Origin: Dyadobacter sp. 676
Lineage (GTDB): Bacteria; Bacteroidota; Bacteroidia; Cytophagales; Spirosomataceae
Assembly: GCF_040448675.1 (NCBI RefSeq)
Contig: NZ_CP159289.1
Location: 992,001 to 1,056,000 of the forward strand
Direction of reading: 5' to 3'
Length of the DNA stretch: 64,000 bases
Made by a program: the position numbers and the translations under genes
Notes under the pieces: model-generated
What the model was told of the DNA's origin: nothing
The model's database searches: none
What the model saw: only the letters and a program-made list of their open reading frames with translations
Part shown: one piece after another, positions 36,317-45,511 of the stretch
Position numbering within the stretch: the first letter of the stretch is position 1
How the letters are laid out: each line of letters starts with the position of its first letter

Positions 36317-38034
36317 TTAAGCCACTCTACTGGCCCGCCCTCTCAAATAATCCTCCATTTGCCCCAGACTCAACGCATTAAAGGTCATATCTTTCGTCAA
36401 TCCACCTTTCCGGGCATTGGCTACGCCGTAGTGCATATCCAGGTAGCCCTCCATCGCATGAGCATCGGGATTAATGCTAAGCATAACACCCTTTTCCATG
36501 CAATAGGCAATCCAACGCCAGTCGAGGTCGAGGCGCCAGGGGGACGCATTAATTTCGATGACGACACCGTTGGCGGCACATGCGTCGATGATGACCTGGT
36601 GGTCTATCGGATAGCCTTCGCGGGAAAGCAACAGGCGGCCGGTCGGATGGCCCAATATGGTCGTGTAGGGGTTTTCGATCGCTTTCAGCAGGCGCGTGGT
36701 GGCTTTTTCAAGCGTCATGGAGAGATTACTGTGTACCGAGGCGACGATGTAGTCGAACGACGCCAGCACATCCGTCGGATAATCCAGTGAGCCGTCGCCC
36801 AGGATGTCTGACTCGATACCTTTGAGGATTTTGAATGGCTTTTCGGGGTTCTCGGCCGCAAAACGGGCATTCAGCCGCGCTATTTCTTCGTGTTGCCGGA
36901 TCACATCTTCCACTTTCAGGCCCTGGGCGTAGGTGGCTGTCTGGGAATGGTCGGCAATACCCAGATATTCGAAACCGAGCTCGTGGCAATAGAGCGCCAT
37001 TTGTTCGAGGGTATGCTGACCGTCGGAATAGGTGCTGTGATTGTGTAAAATGCCTTTGAGATCATTCCATGTCACCAGCTGATCGGGCGTGTGCGTTTCC
37101 GCCCAGGTTAGTTCGCCTGCCCCTTCACGCATTTCAGGTACGATGTAGGGTAATCCGGCTTTTTCGTAAATCGTGTGCTCGCTGTCCGCAGTTTCGTAAT
37201 AGGCGTGCCGCCAGATGCTGCTGCCCGAAGTCCCGGCCAGACCGAGGTGGTCCGGGCCCGCCGTCTCGAGAAAGAGCTCGTTCACGAGTCGTTCGGGCTT
37301 GACGGCCACGATTTCGATCGCCACGGCCACATCCTGTACGTTTCCGCGCCATACAAACGGCGACGATTTTTTTCATCCTGCACCAGCAATTCGATCCCGC
37401 CGATAGTATGCTGCAAAAGAGCCGGGGAATCGGTACCTACCACGATACGGATCGACTCCACAACTTCCGATTTTCGTCTTACTTCTCCCGCCGCTTCAAC
37501 CTGATCGAACGTTTTTTTCAATTCATTCACGATTATCTGCGCCACGGCTTCGGCCTTATCCATCCGCAATTTCCCAGCCTGGTCTTTCAGGAACGCGAGC
37601 GAGTCGAGGATTTTTTGCTGGGTATTGGCCCCGAAACCTTTCACCTTGGCGACGGTTCCGTTCAGACACGCCAGTTCCAGCTCGTGCAGGTTGTCGATGC
37701 CGAGCTCCTGCCACAAAACGGCGATTTTTTTGGGGCCGATACCTTTTATATTAAACATTTCCATCACACCCAGCGGCGTGTTGGCAATGAGCTCTTCCAG
37801 CTCGGGGAATGTGCCTGTTTTGGCGATCTGCGCGATTTTACCGGCAGTACTTTTCCCAACCCCCTGTAACTTGGTAAGCTCCTGCTCGGTCATGTATTGC
37901 AGCTCGCCTTCCTTGTATTTATCCAGGTAAAAAGCCGCTACGGAATAGCCTTTGATCTTGAAAGGATCGGCATTGTGCAGTTCCAGCAGCTTGGCAGTCA
38001 GTTCGAGGACTTCTACGATTTCAGAATTACTCAT
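36317..38034 (-). CDS. polX: DNA polymerase X with PHP domain (one-base frameshift in this sequence)
   Basis: Family X DNA polymerase/3'-5' exonuclease for base-excision-type repair, 572 residues when repaired. The N-terminal helix-hairpin-helix DNA-binding region is seen in LTKLQGVGKSTAGKIAQIAK and MFNIKGIGPKKIAVLW. The polymerase beta-like core follows. The C-terminal PHP nuclease domain begins KGILHNHSTYSDGQHTLEQM, with LGIADHSQTATYA and a final NPDAH. The frame breaks at the A7 run at 37367-37373 (T7 on the + strand). One extra A restores DEKKSSPFVWRGNVQDVAVA. The start chosen is the ATG at 38034 before SNSEIVEVLELTAKLLE; the frame extends to 38058. Confidence 0.92.
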
Positions 38035-38242
38035 GGGGATCGGGATTGATGAATTCATTGCGAATTACGACGTATGGATCAGCATTTGCAAGCGCTCCTG
38101 CCGCGACGGCGGGCTTTGTAGAGTAAATATTCCATAAAAAAATATTTATAGTGATAATTCCCGGCGACGCGATAGCCAGGCCCGGCCGCATTCAAGTATT
38201 ATCCAACAACCATTTCAAAAACTCTGACCATATTTTAATCCA

Positions 38243-39514
38243 ATGAATGTAGATCAATTGAAAAGTTACCGCGACGAAATCCACCGGCATTTGACCACCG
38301 AATTGCTGCCTTTCTGGGAAAAACGTTGTGTAGATAAGGAAAACGGCGGTTTTATTACCCATTTCGACAATGCGGGCAACGATTCGGGCGAAGACGAAAA
38401 GTCGCTGATTGCCCAGACGCGCACGGTTTATACCTTTTCCTCCGCGCACCGCGCAGGTTATGGCGAAGGCCGGTACGCGGACATCGCCCGGCATGGGGTG
38501 GATTTTCTGATCAATAAAATGTGGGATAATGAATATGGCGGCTTTTACTGGCTGATGAATCGCAAGGGCAATGTCAAAATCGACGAAAAGATCGTCTACG
38601 GCCACAGTTTTGCGATTTACAGTCTTGCCGAATACACCCTGGCTACGGGCGACCCGCGCGGGCTGGAATATGCGGAAAAGGTTTTCGATTTATTACAAAA
38701 GCATGGCGCGGATACCTATTACGGGGGTTATTTCGAAATGTTCCACCGTAACTGGGACCTCAAAGGTCCCGGCCCTGCGGGTGGCGACCGCAAAACGCTC
38801 GATGCGCATATGCACCTTATGGAGGCGTTCACGACACTATATGAAGCGTCCGGAAAACAGGTACACCGCCGCAAGCTCATTGAAATTATCCGTTTGCTGA
38901 TCAACAAGATCATGCATCCGCAATACAAAACGGGCATTCCGCAATTCTGGGAAGACTGGACCGTGGCCCCGCAAATCAAATTCGATATCATCTGGGGTTG
39001 GGACCGCTTTACCGAGGACGGTATGAAGAGCGCCGCCGAAGACAATACGAGCTACGGCCACAATGTCGAGTTCGCATGGCTGCTCATGCACGCGCTCGAC
39101 ATCGCCGGCATTCCCTATGACGAATACCACGACCAGCTCAGGGCTTCCTTCGACCATGCCGTGGAATATGGCATCGACTGGGAGTTCGGGGGCGTGTACG
39201 TGGAAGGTTCGCACGCAGGCGAGGTGTACGACCGCGAGAAAGAATTCTGGCAGCAAGCCGAGGTCATTATCGGGATGCTCGATGCTTACCGCGTTTACGG
39301 CGACGAAAAGTATCTGAGAGCTTATGACGCCACCCATCGTTTCGTTTTTGACAAAATGATCCACCATTCGGTAGGTGAATGGCTGCCGCTGCTGACCCGC
39401 CAGGGCGAGCCGATCTGGAAGCATATGAGCCACTCGTGGAAAGTGAACTACCACTCGGTGCGTTCGATGGTGCAGGGCATCGTCCGTTTGAACAAGCTGA
39501 TTGGAGCCAATTAG
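38243..39514 (+). CDS. AGE-family epimerase, probable cellobiose 2-epimerase
   Basis: A 423-residue (alpha/alpha)6-barrel enzyme that interconverts glucose and mannose at the reducing end of beta-1,4-disaccharides, or acts on a related sugar such as N-acylglucosamine. Family motifs: RTVYTFSSAH (about 60-70), YGHNVEFAWLL with the His-Glu pair, EFWQQAEVIIGML, and the C-terminal SHSWKVNYHSVRSM. The His of the GHNVE and SHSWK motifs are the likely catalytic pair. Length fits cellobiose 2-epimerases (about 390-420). Gene neighbours give no confirmation, although a GH9 enzyme is in the same window. Confidence 0.85.
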   Translation: MNVDQLKSYRDEIHRHLTTELLPFWEKRCVDKENGGFITHFDNAGNDSGEDEKSLIAQTRTVYTFSSAHRAGYGEGRYADIARHGVDFLINKMWDNEYGGFYWLMNRKGNVKIDEKIVYGHSFAIYSLAEYTLATGDPRGLEYAEKVFDLLQKHGADTYYGGYFEMFHRNWDLKGPGPAGGDRKTLDAHMHLMEAFTTLYEASGKQVHRRKLIEIIRLLINKIMHPQYKTGIPQFWEDWTVAPQIKFDIIWGWDRFTEDGMKSAAEDNTSYGHNVEFAWLLMHALDIAGIPYDEYHDQLRASFDHAVEYGIDWEFGGVYVEGSHAGEVYDREKEFWQQAEVIIGMLDAYRVYGDEKYLRAYDATHRFVFDKMIHHSVGEWLPLLTRQGEPIWKHMSHSWKVNYHSVRSMVQGIVRLNKLIGAN

Positions 39515-39666
39515 TCCCGGTTTTGGACGCTTCGTGTAAATTTTTGCTCATTGAAATGGCTTGAAATGCGTTTCGGCCTATTCTGGACGTGTGGAATGGT
39601 TCTTGAAAGTGATAATGCATGTAGCGTTTGCAAAGACGCCATTATCAAACTCAAAACCACACAATC

Positions 39667-39864
39667 ATGAGCTCATTCACACAACAAGTTAAAGGTAACT
39701 GGAATGAACTGAAAGGTAAGTTCAAGCAACAATACGCTGACTTGACTGACGACGACCTGCTTTATGAGGAAGGAAAAGAAGATGAACTTCTGGGAAAAAT
39801 CCAGAAGAAAATCGGCAAGACCAGAGCAGAAATTGAAAGTGAAGTAGATAGCTGGTCACGCTAG
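39667..39864 (+). CDS. CsbD family stress protein
   Basis: A 65-residue CsbD-like protein ([20 protein letters not shown], then [20 protein letters not shown]). In other bacteria CsbD proteins are induced by general stress; the molecular function is unknown. The chosen ATG begins right at the domain; the frame opens at 39628 without homology. It is a single-gene unit ended by a strong terminator. Confidence 0.93.
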   Translation: MSSFTQQVKGNWNELKGKFKQQYADLTDDDLLYEEGKEDELLGKIQKKIGKTRAEIESEVDSWSR

Positions 39865-39884
39865 ATCCTGACACAGGTCGATAT

Positions 39885-39917
39885 AAAGCCCCGGAATCGC
39901 TGGTTCCGGGGCTTTTT
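39885..39917 (+). terminator. Rho-independent terminator after the CsbD gene
   Basis: Perfect 12-bp stem AAAGCCCCGGAA/TTCCGGGGCTTT with a 7-base loop, followed by TT. Confidence 0.9.
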
Positions 39918-39989
39918 CGTAGTAGCTCGTCGCCCATAACCGCTTTTAGCATTATATTACCTGCCACAAATCCTAAATCCGCTTCTGAA

Positions 39990-40997
39990 ATGAATCCAAA
40001 TGAAATACCTGTGGGCATTGTCGGTCTTGGTTTAATGGGTTGCAGCATTGTGACCTGCTTGCTGATCGCAGGACACCCGGTGGCGGCCATCGCCCCCATT
40101 CCCGCCGACCTGGATCACGCCGAACGCCGTATCCGTGAACACCTGCAAACCGCCTGGCAAAACGGAATCATCGAAAACGAGCCGGAATATTATCTTCGCA
40201 AACTGATCATTACCGAAGATTACTCGGTACTTTATCCGTGTAAGCTCGTCAACGAATGCACGATCGAGAACATCGACATCAAAAATGCGGTATATCAAAA
40301 GATTGAAAAAGAGATTGCGCCCGACGCGCTGCTCACCAGCAATACATCGGCTATTCCCATCAGCCAGCTTCAAAAACTGACGCAGCATCCGTCGCGCTTC
40401 CTCGGACTGCACTGGACGGAGCCGGCGCATACCACCCGTTTCCTGGAAATCATCTGCGGGGATGAGTCGGATATCAAAAATGGCGAATACCTGTACGAAC
40501 TCTCGCATTTGTGGAGGAAGGAACCGATCCTGGTGCGAAAAGATATTGCGGGCTTCATCACCAACCGCCTCATGTACGCCATGTACCGCGAAGCGATCAG
40601 CCTCGTGGAGAACGGCTATGCGACGATCGAGGACGTCGACCGCTCCTGCCGCAACAATGCGGGTTACTTTATGACGTTCGTGGGGATATTCCGCTGGATG
40701 GACCTGACCGGCGTTCCGGCATATCATACCGTGATGAAAAACCTGCTCCCCACCCTCAATAACAGCACCGAGGTGCCCGAGCTGATCGACAAAATCGTAC
40801 GTGAAGGTGGCAAAGGCGTCCTTAATTCACATGGTTTTTATGAATATGAGCCTGGCGAGGCCGAGGTTTGGGAAGAAACTTTCAAGGAGTTTACATATGA
40901 TATTCGCGAGCTGGCCCTGAAATATCCGGGGGACATTGTAAAGAAGCGGCTGGCTGAGAAGCGGGAGATTGAGAGTGGAGGGAATGAGGAGGCTTAG
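39990..40997 (+). CDS. 3-hydroxyacyl-CoA dehydrogenase family protein
   Basis: NAD-dependent 3-hydroxyacyl-CoA (or 3-hydroxybutyryl-CoA) dehydrogenase, 335 residues. The Rossmann start is VGIVGLGLMGCSIV (GxGxxG). TSNTSAIPISQLQKLTQHP and RFLGLHWTEPAHTTRFLEII carry the catalytic His region, with PxHxxR-like sequence. DIAGFITNRLMYAMYREAIS matches the C-terminal helical domain. It is not next to other fatty-acid genes, so its chain-length role is unclear. It is convergent with a toxin gene two bases beyond its stop. Confidence 0.9.
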   Translation: MNPNEIPVGIVGLGLMGCSIVTCLLIAGHPVAAIAPIPADLDHAERRIREHLQTAWQNGIIENEPEYYLRKLIITEDYSVLYPCKLVNECTIENIDIKNAVYQKIEKEIAPDALLTSNTSAIPISQLQKLTQHPSRFLGLHWTEPAHTTRFLEIICGDESDIKNGEYLYELSHLWRKEPILVRKDIAGFITNRLMYAMYREAISLVENGYATIEDVDRSCRNNAGYFMTFVGIFRWMDLTGVPAYHTVMKNLLPTLNNSTEVPELIDKIVREGGKGVLNSHGFYEYEPGEAEVWEETFKEFTYDIRELALKYPGDIVKKRLAEKREIESGGNEEA

Positions 40998-40999
40998 TC

Positions 41000-41284
41000 T
41001 TATTTGAGAGGAAATTTTTTGTAGATATCTCCTCTCGACTGGATAGTAATAATCGTAACGATCTTGATGACACCATTCTCATATTTCAAACCAATGCGGT
41101 AACCTCCAATTCTGATCCTGTAATACTCTTTGTTTCCTTTTCCCTGTATTGCCGAGCAGTCAGGAATATGAGTTATGTCGATTGCTTGAACAATGCTTCG
41201 CAGGACACTATCAACCTGTTTTTGAACAAAAGCAGGACAACGTTTCAACTCTTTCACAAAAGATTTTTCCAAAATCAACTCCAT
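41000..41284 (-). CDS. RelE/ParE-family toxin
   Basis: A 94-residue RelE/ParE-like toxin, with SFVKELKRCPAFVQKQVDSV, then YYRIRIGGYRIGLKY, and a C-terminal VIKIVTII beta-strand. Such toxins cut mRNA on the ribosome or poison gyrase. The start overlaps the stop of the antitoxin gene by 10 bases. The order antitoxin then toxin is the RelBE or ParDE order. The toxin's catalytic residues look plausible but were not aligned. Confidence 0.85.
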   Translation of the reverse strand: MELILEKSFVKELKRCPAFVQKQVDSVLRSIVQAIDITHIPDCSAIQGKGNKEYYRIRIGGYRIGLKYENGVIKIVTIITIQSRGDIYKKFPLK

Positions 41285-41565
41285 CCCATTTCTTTACGGA
41301 ACTGGTCATAGGTAATGGTGTCCCCCCTGTCTCGCTCCTTAACGATTTCCAATAAAAACAAATCTTCGAGTTCCGGATTATCGATTACAGCCAAAACCCG
41401 CTCCATTTCCTCCGGCGACCAATTTCCACGTTTTTTCTTTTGAGAAAAATTGGAAGCCGGCATTCCTACTTTATCCGCAATGTACGCATTCCTGTATCCC
41501 GACTTATCGATAAGCGACCCGAGATGTTGCCGTAATTCCTTAAAATCTTCAATGATTCCGAGCAT
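41275..41565 (-). CDS. HTH antitoxin partner of the RelE-like toxin
   Basis: A 96-residue protein with a helix-turn-helix in IADKVGMPASNFSQKKKRGN. The C-terminal tail (DRGDTITYDQFRKEMGW) may bind the toxin. It overlaps the toxin start by 10 bases, so both are translated together, and it probably represses its own operon. The protein has no other recognised domain. Confidence 0.8.
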   Translation of the reverse strand: MLGIIEDFKELRQHLGSLIDKSGYRNAYIADKVGMPASNFSQKKKRGNWSPEEMERVLAVIDNPELEDLFLLEIVKERDRGDTITYDQFRKEMGWS

Positions 41566-41870
41566 GTTATTGTTTTTTTTACAAAATAAAATTAGTAAAA
41601 TAACACATATAAATCAACCGATAGACTAATCCCGTTATCGGCGGGGCGATGCTGAGACCCGTTCAGGCCCCATAGCAGGATATCGACGTTGATGTGTCGG
41701 GGTGTCGATCAGCCACGGTTGTTTAACTGTGGGTGCGCTTCCGGCGAGGCTAAAAACGATCATTTTAGTGCAAATGGTGGTTCTTCTAAAAAGTCTTGAC
41801 TACTTTTGAAATACCTCTTGGCAGCTGTTCCTAACCCGGAAAACGATATTTTTTCAGTAAATCTATTCCC
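41566..41870. other. Intergenic region before cydA
   Basis: A 305-base gap. It holds the promoter-like box at 41801 and the start of the toxin operon promoter. No tRNA, RNA structure or repeat was found by eye. Confidence 0.4.
41801..41808 (+). promoter_or_regulatory. Putative cydA promoter -7 box TACTTTTG
   Basis: Matches TAnnTTTG, 63 bases before the cydA ATG. TCTTG a few bases upstream is too close for a -33 box. Confidence 0.45.
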
Positions 41871-43185
41871 ATGAACGACTTCATAGCCGCCAGATCACAA
41901 ATGGCCCTTTCCCTGGGCTTCCACATCATATTTTCCTGTATCGGAATGGTCATGCCATTCTTTATGGCCGTTGCCCATTATTACTATCTCAAAACCGGTC
42001 AGACTATCTATAAAAACGTTACAAAAGCATGGAGCAAAGGGGTAGCTATCTTTTTTGCTACCGGTGCGGTGTCGGGTACGGTGCTGTCCTTCGAACTCGG
42101 GCTTTTGTGGCCGGAATTTATGAAACACGCCGGGCCGATTTTCGGAATGCCGTTTTCCCTCGAAGGAACGGCATTTTTTATTGAAGCGATCGCACTTGGC
42201 TTCTTCTTATACGGCTGGGACCGGTTCAATCCCTGGTTTCACTGGTTCACGGGCGTGGTGGTGGGTGTGAGCCGGGCTGGCGTCGGGTATTCTCGTGGTC
42301 GCGGCCAATGCCTGGATGAATAGCCCGGCAGGTTTCGAGTATGTGAATGGGCAATACCGTAACATCGACCCGATTGCCGCCATGTTCAACGAAGCATGGT
42401 TTTCGCAGGCATTGCACATGACGATCGCCGCTTTCGCCGCTACGGGCTTTGCGGTTGCCGGGGTACATGCGCTCATGATCCTGCGCGGAAATAATGTACT
42501 TTTTCACCGGAAATCGTTTACGATCGCTGCGGTATTCGGCTGCGCCGCCGCGCTGGCGCAGCCGCTGAGCGGTGATATTTCCGCCAAGGACGTCGCCATT
42601 CGCCAACCTGCGAAGCTCGCGGCGATGGAAGCCCATTTTCATACTGAAAAATCGGCGTCGCTTATCGTAGGCGGTATTCCGAACGAAGCAAAAAAGCAGG
42701 TCGATTTCGCGATTAAACTACCCGGTTTTCTGAGTTTTCTGGCGCATGGTAACTTCGATGCGGAAGTAACCGGTCTGGACCGTATTCCCGAGGAAAATCA
42801 TCCACCGGTGACCGTAACCCATTATGCGTTTCAAATCATGGTCGGAATGGGCGTGGCGATGATGCTCATTGCCTTATTGTATTTTGCGGCATTGTGGAAA
42901 AAGCGAAGGTGGTTAGAGAAACCGTGGCTCCTCAAAATCTTCGCATTGGCCACTCCGCTTGGCTTCATAGCAGTCGAAGCCGGCTGGACCGTTACCGAGG
43001 TGGGCCGCCAACCCTGGATCATCTATGGCATCATGCGCACCGCCGACGCCGTCACGCCAATGCCCGGCATCGCCTATTCGTTCTATCTTTTCACAGCCAT
43101 CTACGTTTCACTGGCTGCGTTCGTCGTCTTTATGCTCTACCGGCAAATTAAGATGGTGGGGAAGTTGTACGACTTTAATGAGTGA
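41871..43185 (+). CDS. cydA: Cytochrome bd ubiquinol oxidase subunit I (one-base frameshift in this sequence)
   Basis: Heme-bearing subunit of the bd-type quinol oxidase of the inner membrane, which reduces oxygen to water at low oxygen. The repaired protein is 437 residues, shorter than the E. coli protein and so likely with a short Q-loop. The N-terminal LGFHIIFSCIGMVMPFFMAV carries the heme-ligand His. FSLEGTAFFIEAIALGFF and GRQPWIIYGIMRTADAVTPM are strong family motifs. The break is at the CC of 42272-42273. Removing one C gives GVSGLASGILVVAANAW in frame and a length divisible by three. It is followed after 182 bases of repeat-rich DNA by cydB. Confidence 0.95.
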
Positions 43186-43359
43186 ATGAGTCAATGTGTG
43201 AATGAGTGAATAGTTGGATAGTTTGCTATCAGGTCAGGGAGTAGTCATAAAATTGTCGAGATCAAGCCCTGGCAAGACCTAACCATTCACTTATTCAAAA
43301 TTCAATCATTCAATCATTCAAAATTCAATCATTCGGTCATTCAATCATTCACTCATTAA
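43175..43359 (+). repeat. cydA-cydB spacer bounded by 15-bp inverted repeats and TCATTCAA repeats
   Basis: TTAATGAGTGAATGA at 43175-43189 (it covers the cydA stop) pairs perfectly with TCATTCACTCATTAA at 43345-43359, eight bases before the cydB ATG. Inside are several copies of ATTCAATC/TCATTCAA on the right side and GAATGAGTGAAT on the left side. The whole spacer could fold into one long imperfect hairpin. Confidence 0.75.
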
Positions 43360-43367
43360 CACTTCCC

Positions 43368-44393
43368 ATGCTCTACATCGTCATCACATACCTCTGGGCG
43401 TCGATCCTGCTTTACCTGCTCCTGGGTGGGGCGGATTTTGGTGCGGGGATCATCGAGCTTTTTACTTCGCAAAAAAATAAGCAGGTTACCCGCAAAACAC
43501 TCTATTCCGCCATTGGACCAATCTGGGAAGCGAATCATATGTGGCTGATCATCGCAATCGTCATACTTTTCGTAGGGTTCCCGGTCATTTATTCGACGAT
43601 GTCCATCAATATGCATATTCCCCTGACGATTATGCTGATAGGCATCATCGCACGCGGTACCGCATTCACTTTCCGGCATTATGATGCCGTAGTGGACGAT
43701 ATGCAACACCTCTACAATACCATTTTTGCTATTTCCAGCTTTACCACGCCTCTTTTTCTCGGGATCATCGCCGGCAGCGCCGTTTCGGGGCATATCGACC
43801 CCCAGGCCGATTCGTTTTTAGACGCGTATGTTTTCAGCTGGCTGCATTGGTTTGCGATCACCGTCGGGTTGTTCACCGTATCCATCTGCGGGTTTCTGGC
43901 CTCCGTTTACCTGATCGGCGAGACGAAAGTCGAGCATGAGCGGCTGCGTTTCGCGCATAAGGCCCAGTTTTTCAATATCGCGGCGGTGATTTGCGGCGCA
44001 TTGGTGTTCGTGGCGGCGTGGTTCGAGCATATCCCGTTGTTCGAGTGGGTGTTCGGCAACTGGGTCGGACGCATTGCCATCCTTTCGGCGACACTCTCGC
44101 TGGTCTGGATGTGGACGCTGCTGTATCAGGGCAAAATCGGCCTGCTGCGGCCGCTGGCGGGCTTCCAGGTAACGATGATTTTGCTTACTACCACTTTCAG
44201 GCACTTTCCGAACATCATTATCTTCAAAGATGGCGGTTATTTGTCCCTTACCGAACATGCGGGCCAGGAAAAAACCATCGAAGCATTGGCATGGGCCTTG
44301 CTTCTGGGCAGCATTCTGATTCTGCCGGCGTTGTTCTACCTGATTTACAGTTTCCAGAAAAAACCTTTGGCTTACGGGGAAGAGGGACATTAA
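43368..44393 (+). CDS. cydB: Cytochrome bd ubiquinol oxidase subunit II
   Basis: Second membrane subunit of the bd oxidase, 341 residues with about eight membrane helices. The N-terminal LLGGADFGAGIIELF is a CydB hallmark, followed by GPIWEANHMWLIIAIVILF. Later segments include LFTVSICGFLASVYLIGE. It is the downstream partner of cydA, separated by a repeat-rich spacer. No cydCD or cydX gene is visible here. Confidence 0.95.
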   Translation: MLYIVITYLWASILLYLLLGGADFGAGIIELFTSQKNKQVTRKTLYSAIGPIWEANHMWLIIAIVILFVGFPVIYSTMSINMHIPLTIMLIGIIARGTAFTFRHYDAVVDDMQHLYNTIFAISSFTTPLFLGIIAGSAVSGHIDPQADSFLDAYVFSWLHWFAITVGLFTVSICGFLASVYLIGETKVEHERLRFAHKAQFFNIAAVICGALVFVAAWFEHIPLFEWVFGNWVGRIAILSATLSLVWMWTLLYQGKIGLLRPLAGFQVTMILLTTTFRHFPNIIIFKDGGYLSLTEHAGQEKTIEALAWALLLGSILILPALFYLIYSFQKKPLAYGEEGH

Positions 44394-44629
44394 TTCAAAT
44401 CTTTCCAATGCCGGAATACGGCGCGGTTGCGGCCGCGCCCGCCTGCGACGGTCGGCCGGATCGCTAACCGCCTGCCATTTTCATCGCAGGTGTACCATTC
44501 CTTTCAATAACCGTTTGGTACCATTCGGACATCGGAATGGGTTGGGTTGTGCCCGTTATCATACTTTGTGAAAAGAATCGCAGCCCGACAGCTGCCGTTC
44601 GCAAGGATTTTAATAACGGATGTCCCACT
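44394..44629. other. Intergenic region between cydB and LytTR regulator
   Basis: This 236-base gap contains a GC-rich hairpin (GGCGCGG/CCGCGCC near 44420-44439) without a T-tract. No gene or promoter box was identified with confidence. Confidence 0.3.
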
Positions 44630-45379
44630 ATGATCAAAGCGCTAATCATCGACGACGAGCCGCGGGCACGCAATGTTTTACACCAGTTCATTATCAGTTT
44701 CGTACCTGAAATCACGGAAGTACGGACGGCGGCATCGGTAGAGGAAGCCCGTGGCGTACTGGAATTTTACCAGCCGGACCTCGTATTCCTGGACGTGGAA
44801 ATGCCCCATCAGAACGGGTTCGATTTTCTGCTTCTGCCCAATAACCCGGATTTCGACGTAATTTTCACCACCGCATTCAATCAATACGCCATCCAGGCAA
44901 TCCGGTTCAGCGCGCTGGACTACCTGCTGAAACCCATCAGTCCGGAAGACCTCCGCGCGGCAGTGAAGCGGCATTTCACCAAACGCGAAAGCTTCCGGCA
45001 ACGGAAAATGCTTTATGACAACCTGGCGATCAATATCGAAAAGCGGGATGTGAAAGATTTCCGCCTGGCTGTGCCGTCGAGCGAAGGCGTTTTCTTTTTT
45101 ATGATCCATGAAATCCTCCGCCTTGAAGCCGACCGCAATTACACGATCATCCATCTGATCAACAAACGCCCGTTCGTTGCCAGCAAAACGCTCAAACACT
45201 TCGAGGACATGCTTGTGAAGTTCCGGTTTGTCCGCACGCATAAGTCGCATCTGGTCAATCTCGACCATATTATCCGGATCAGCAACAACAACGAGTTCAT
45301 TATCCTCTCCGACGGCTCGCGCATCGAGGTATCGCGCCGAAAAAAAGAAGAGGTGCAGCGGCAGCTTAACATCCATTGA
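44630..45379 (+). CDS. LytTR-family response regulator
   Basis: Two-component response regulator, 249 residues. The receiver domain (about 1-120) has the acidic pocket IDDEPRARN, the phospho-acceptor Asp in LVFLDVEMPHQNGFD, and the Lys in YLLKPIS. The C-terminal LytTR DNA-binding domain (about 145-245) has ILRLEADRNYTIIHLINK and FVRTHKSHLVNLDHI. The frame opens at 44537 but the ATG at 44630 begins the receiver. No histidine kinase is next to it, so its partner is elsewhere. Confidence 0.93.
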   Translation: MIKALIIDDEPRARNVLHQFIISFVPEITEVRTAASVEEARGVLEFYQPDLVFLDVEMPHQNGFDFLLLPNNPDFDVIFTTAFNQYAIQAIRFSALDYLLKPISPEDLRAAVKRHFTKRESFRQRKMLYDNLAINIEKRDVKDFRLAVPSSEGVFFFMIHEILRLEADRNYTIIHLINKRPFVASKTLKHFEDMLVKFRFVRTHKSHLVNLDHIIRISNNNEFIILSDGSRIEVSRRKKEEVQRQLNIH

Positions 45380-45511
45380 CCAGCCTTTGCAAAACAATGT
45401 ATCGGATATTTATAAAGCCGGTGAAGCATTTCCCCGTAAAAAAATATAATTCCTTTGCATTGTTTTGTTTTACTTTACAGCCGTTCCTGCATCTATTAAT
45501 ACTTAACTTTT

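Noticed and set aside
41566..41870. Possible tRNA or small RNA before cydA
   Set aside because: No cloverleaf, CCA end or terminator was seen; the GC-rich stretch near 41640-41760 gives no convincing fold by eye.
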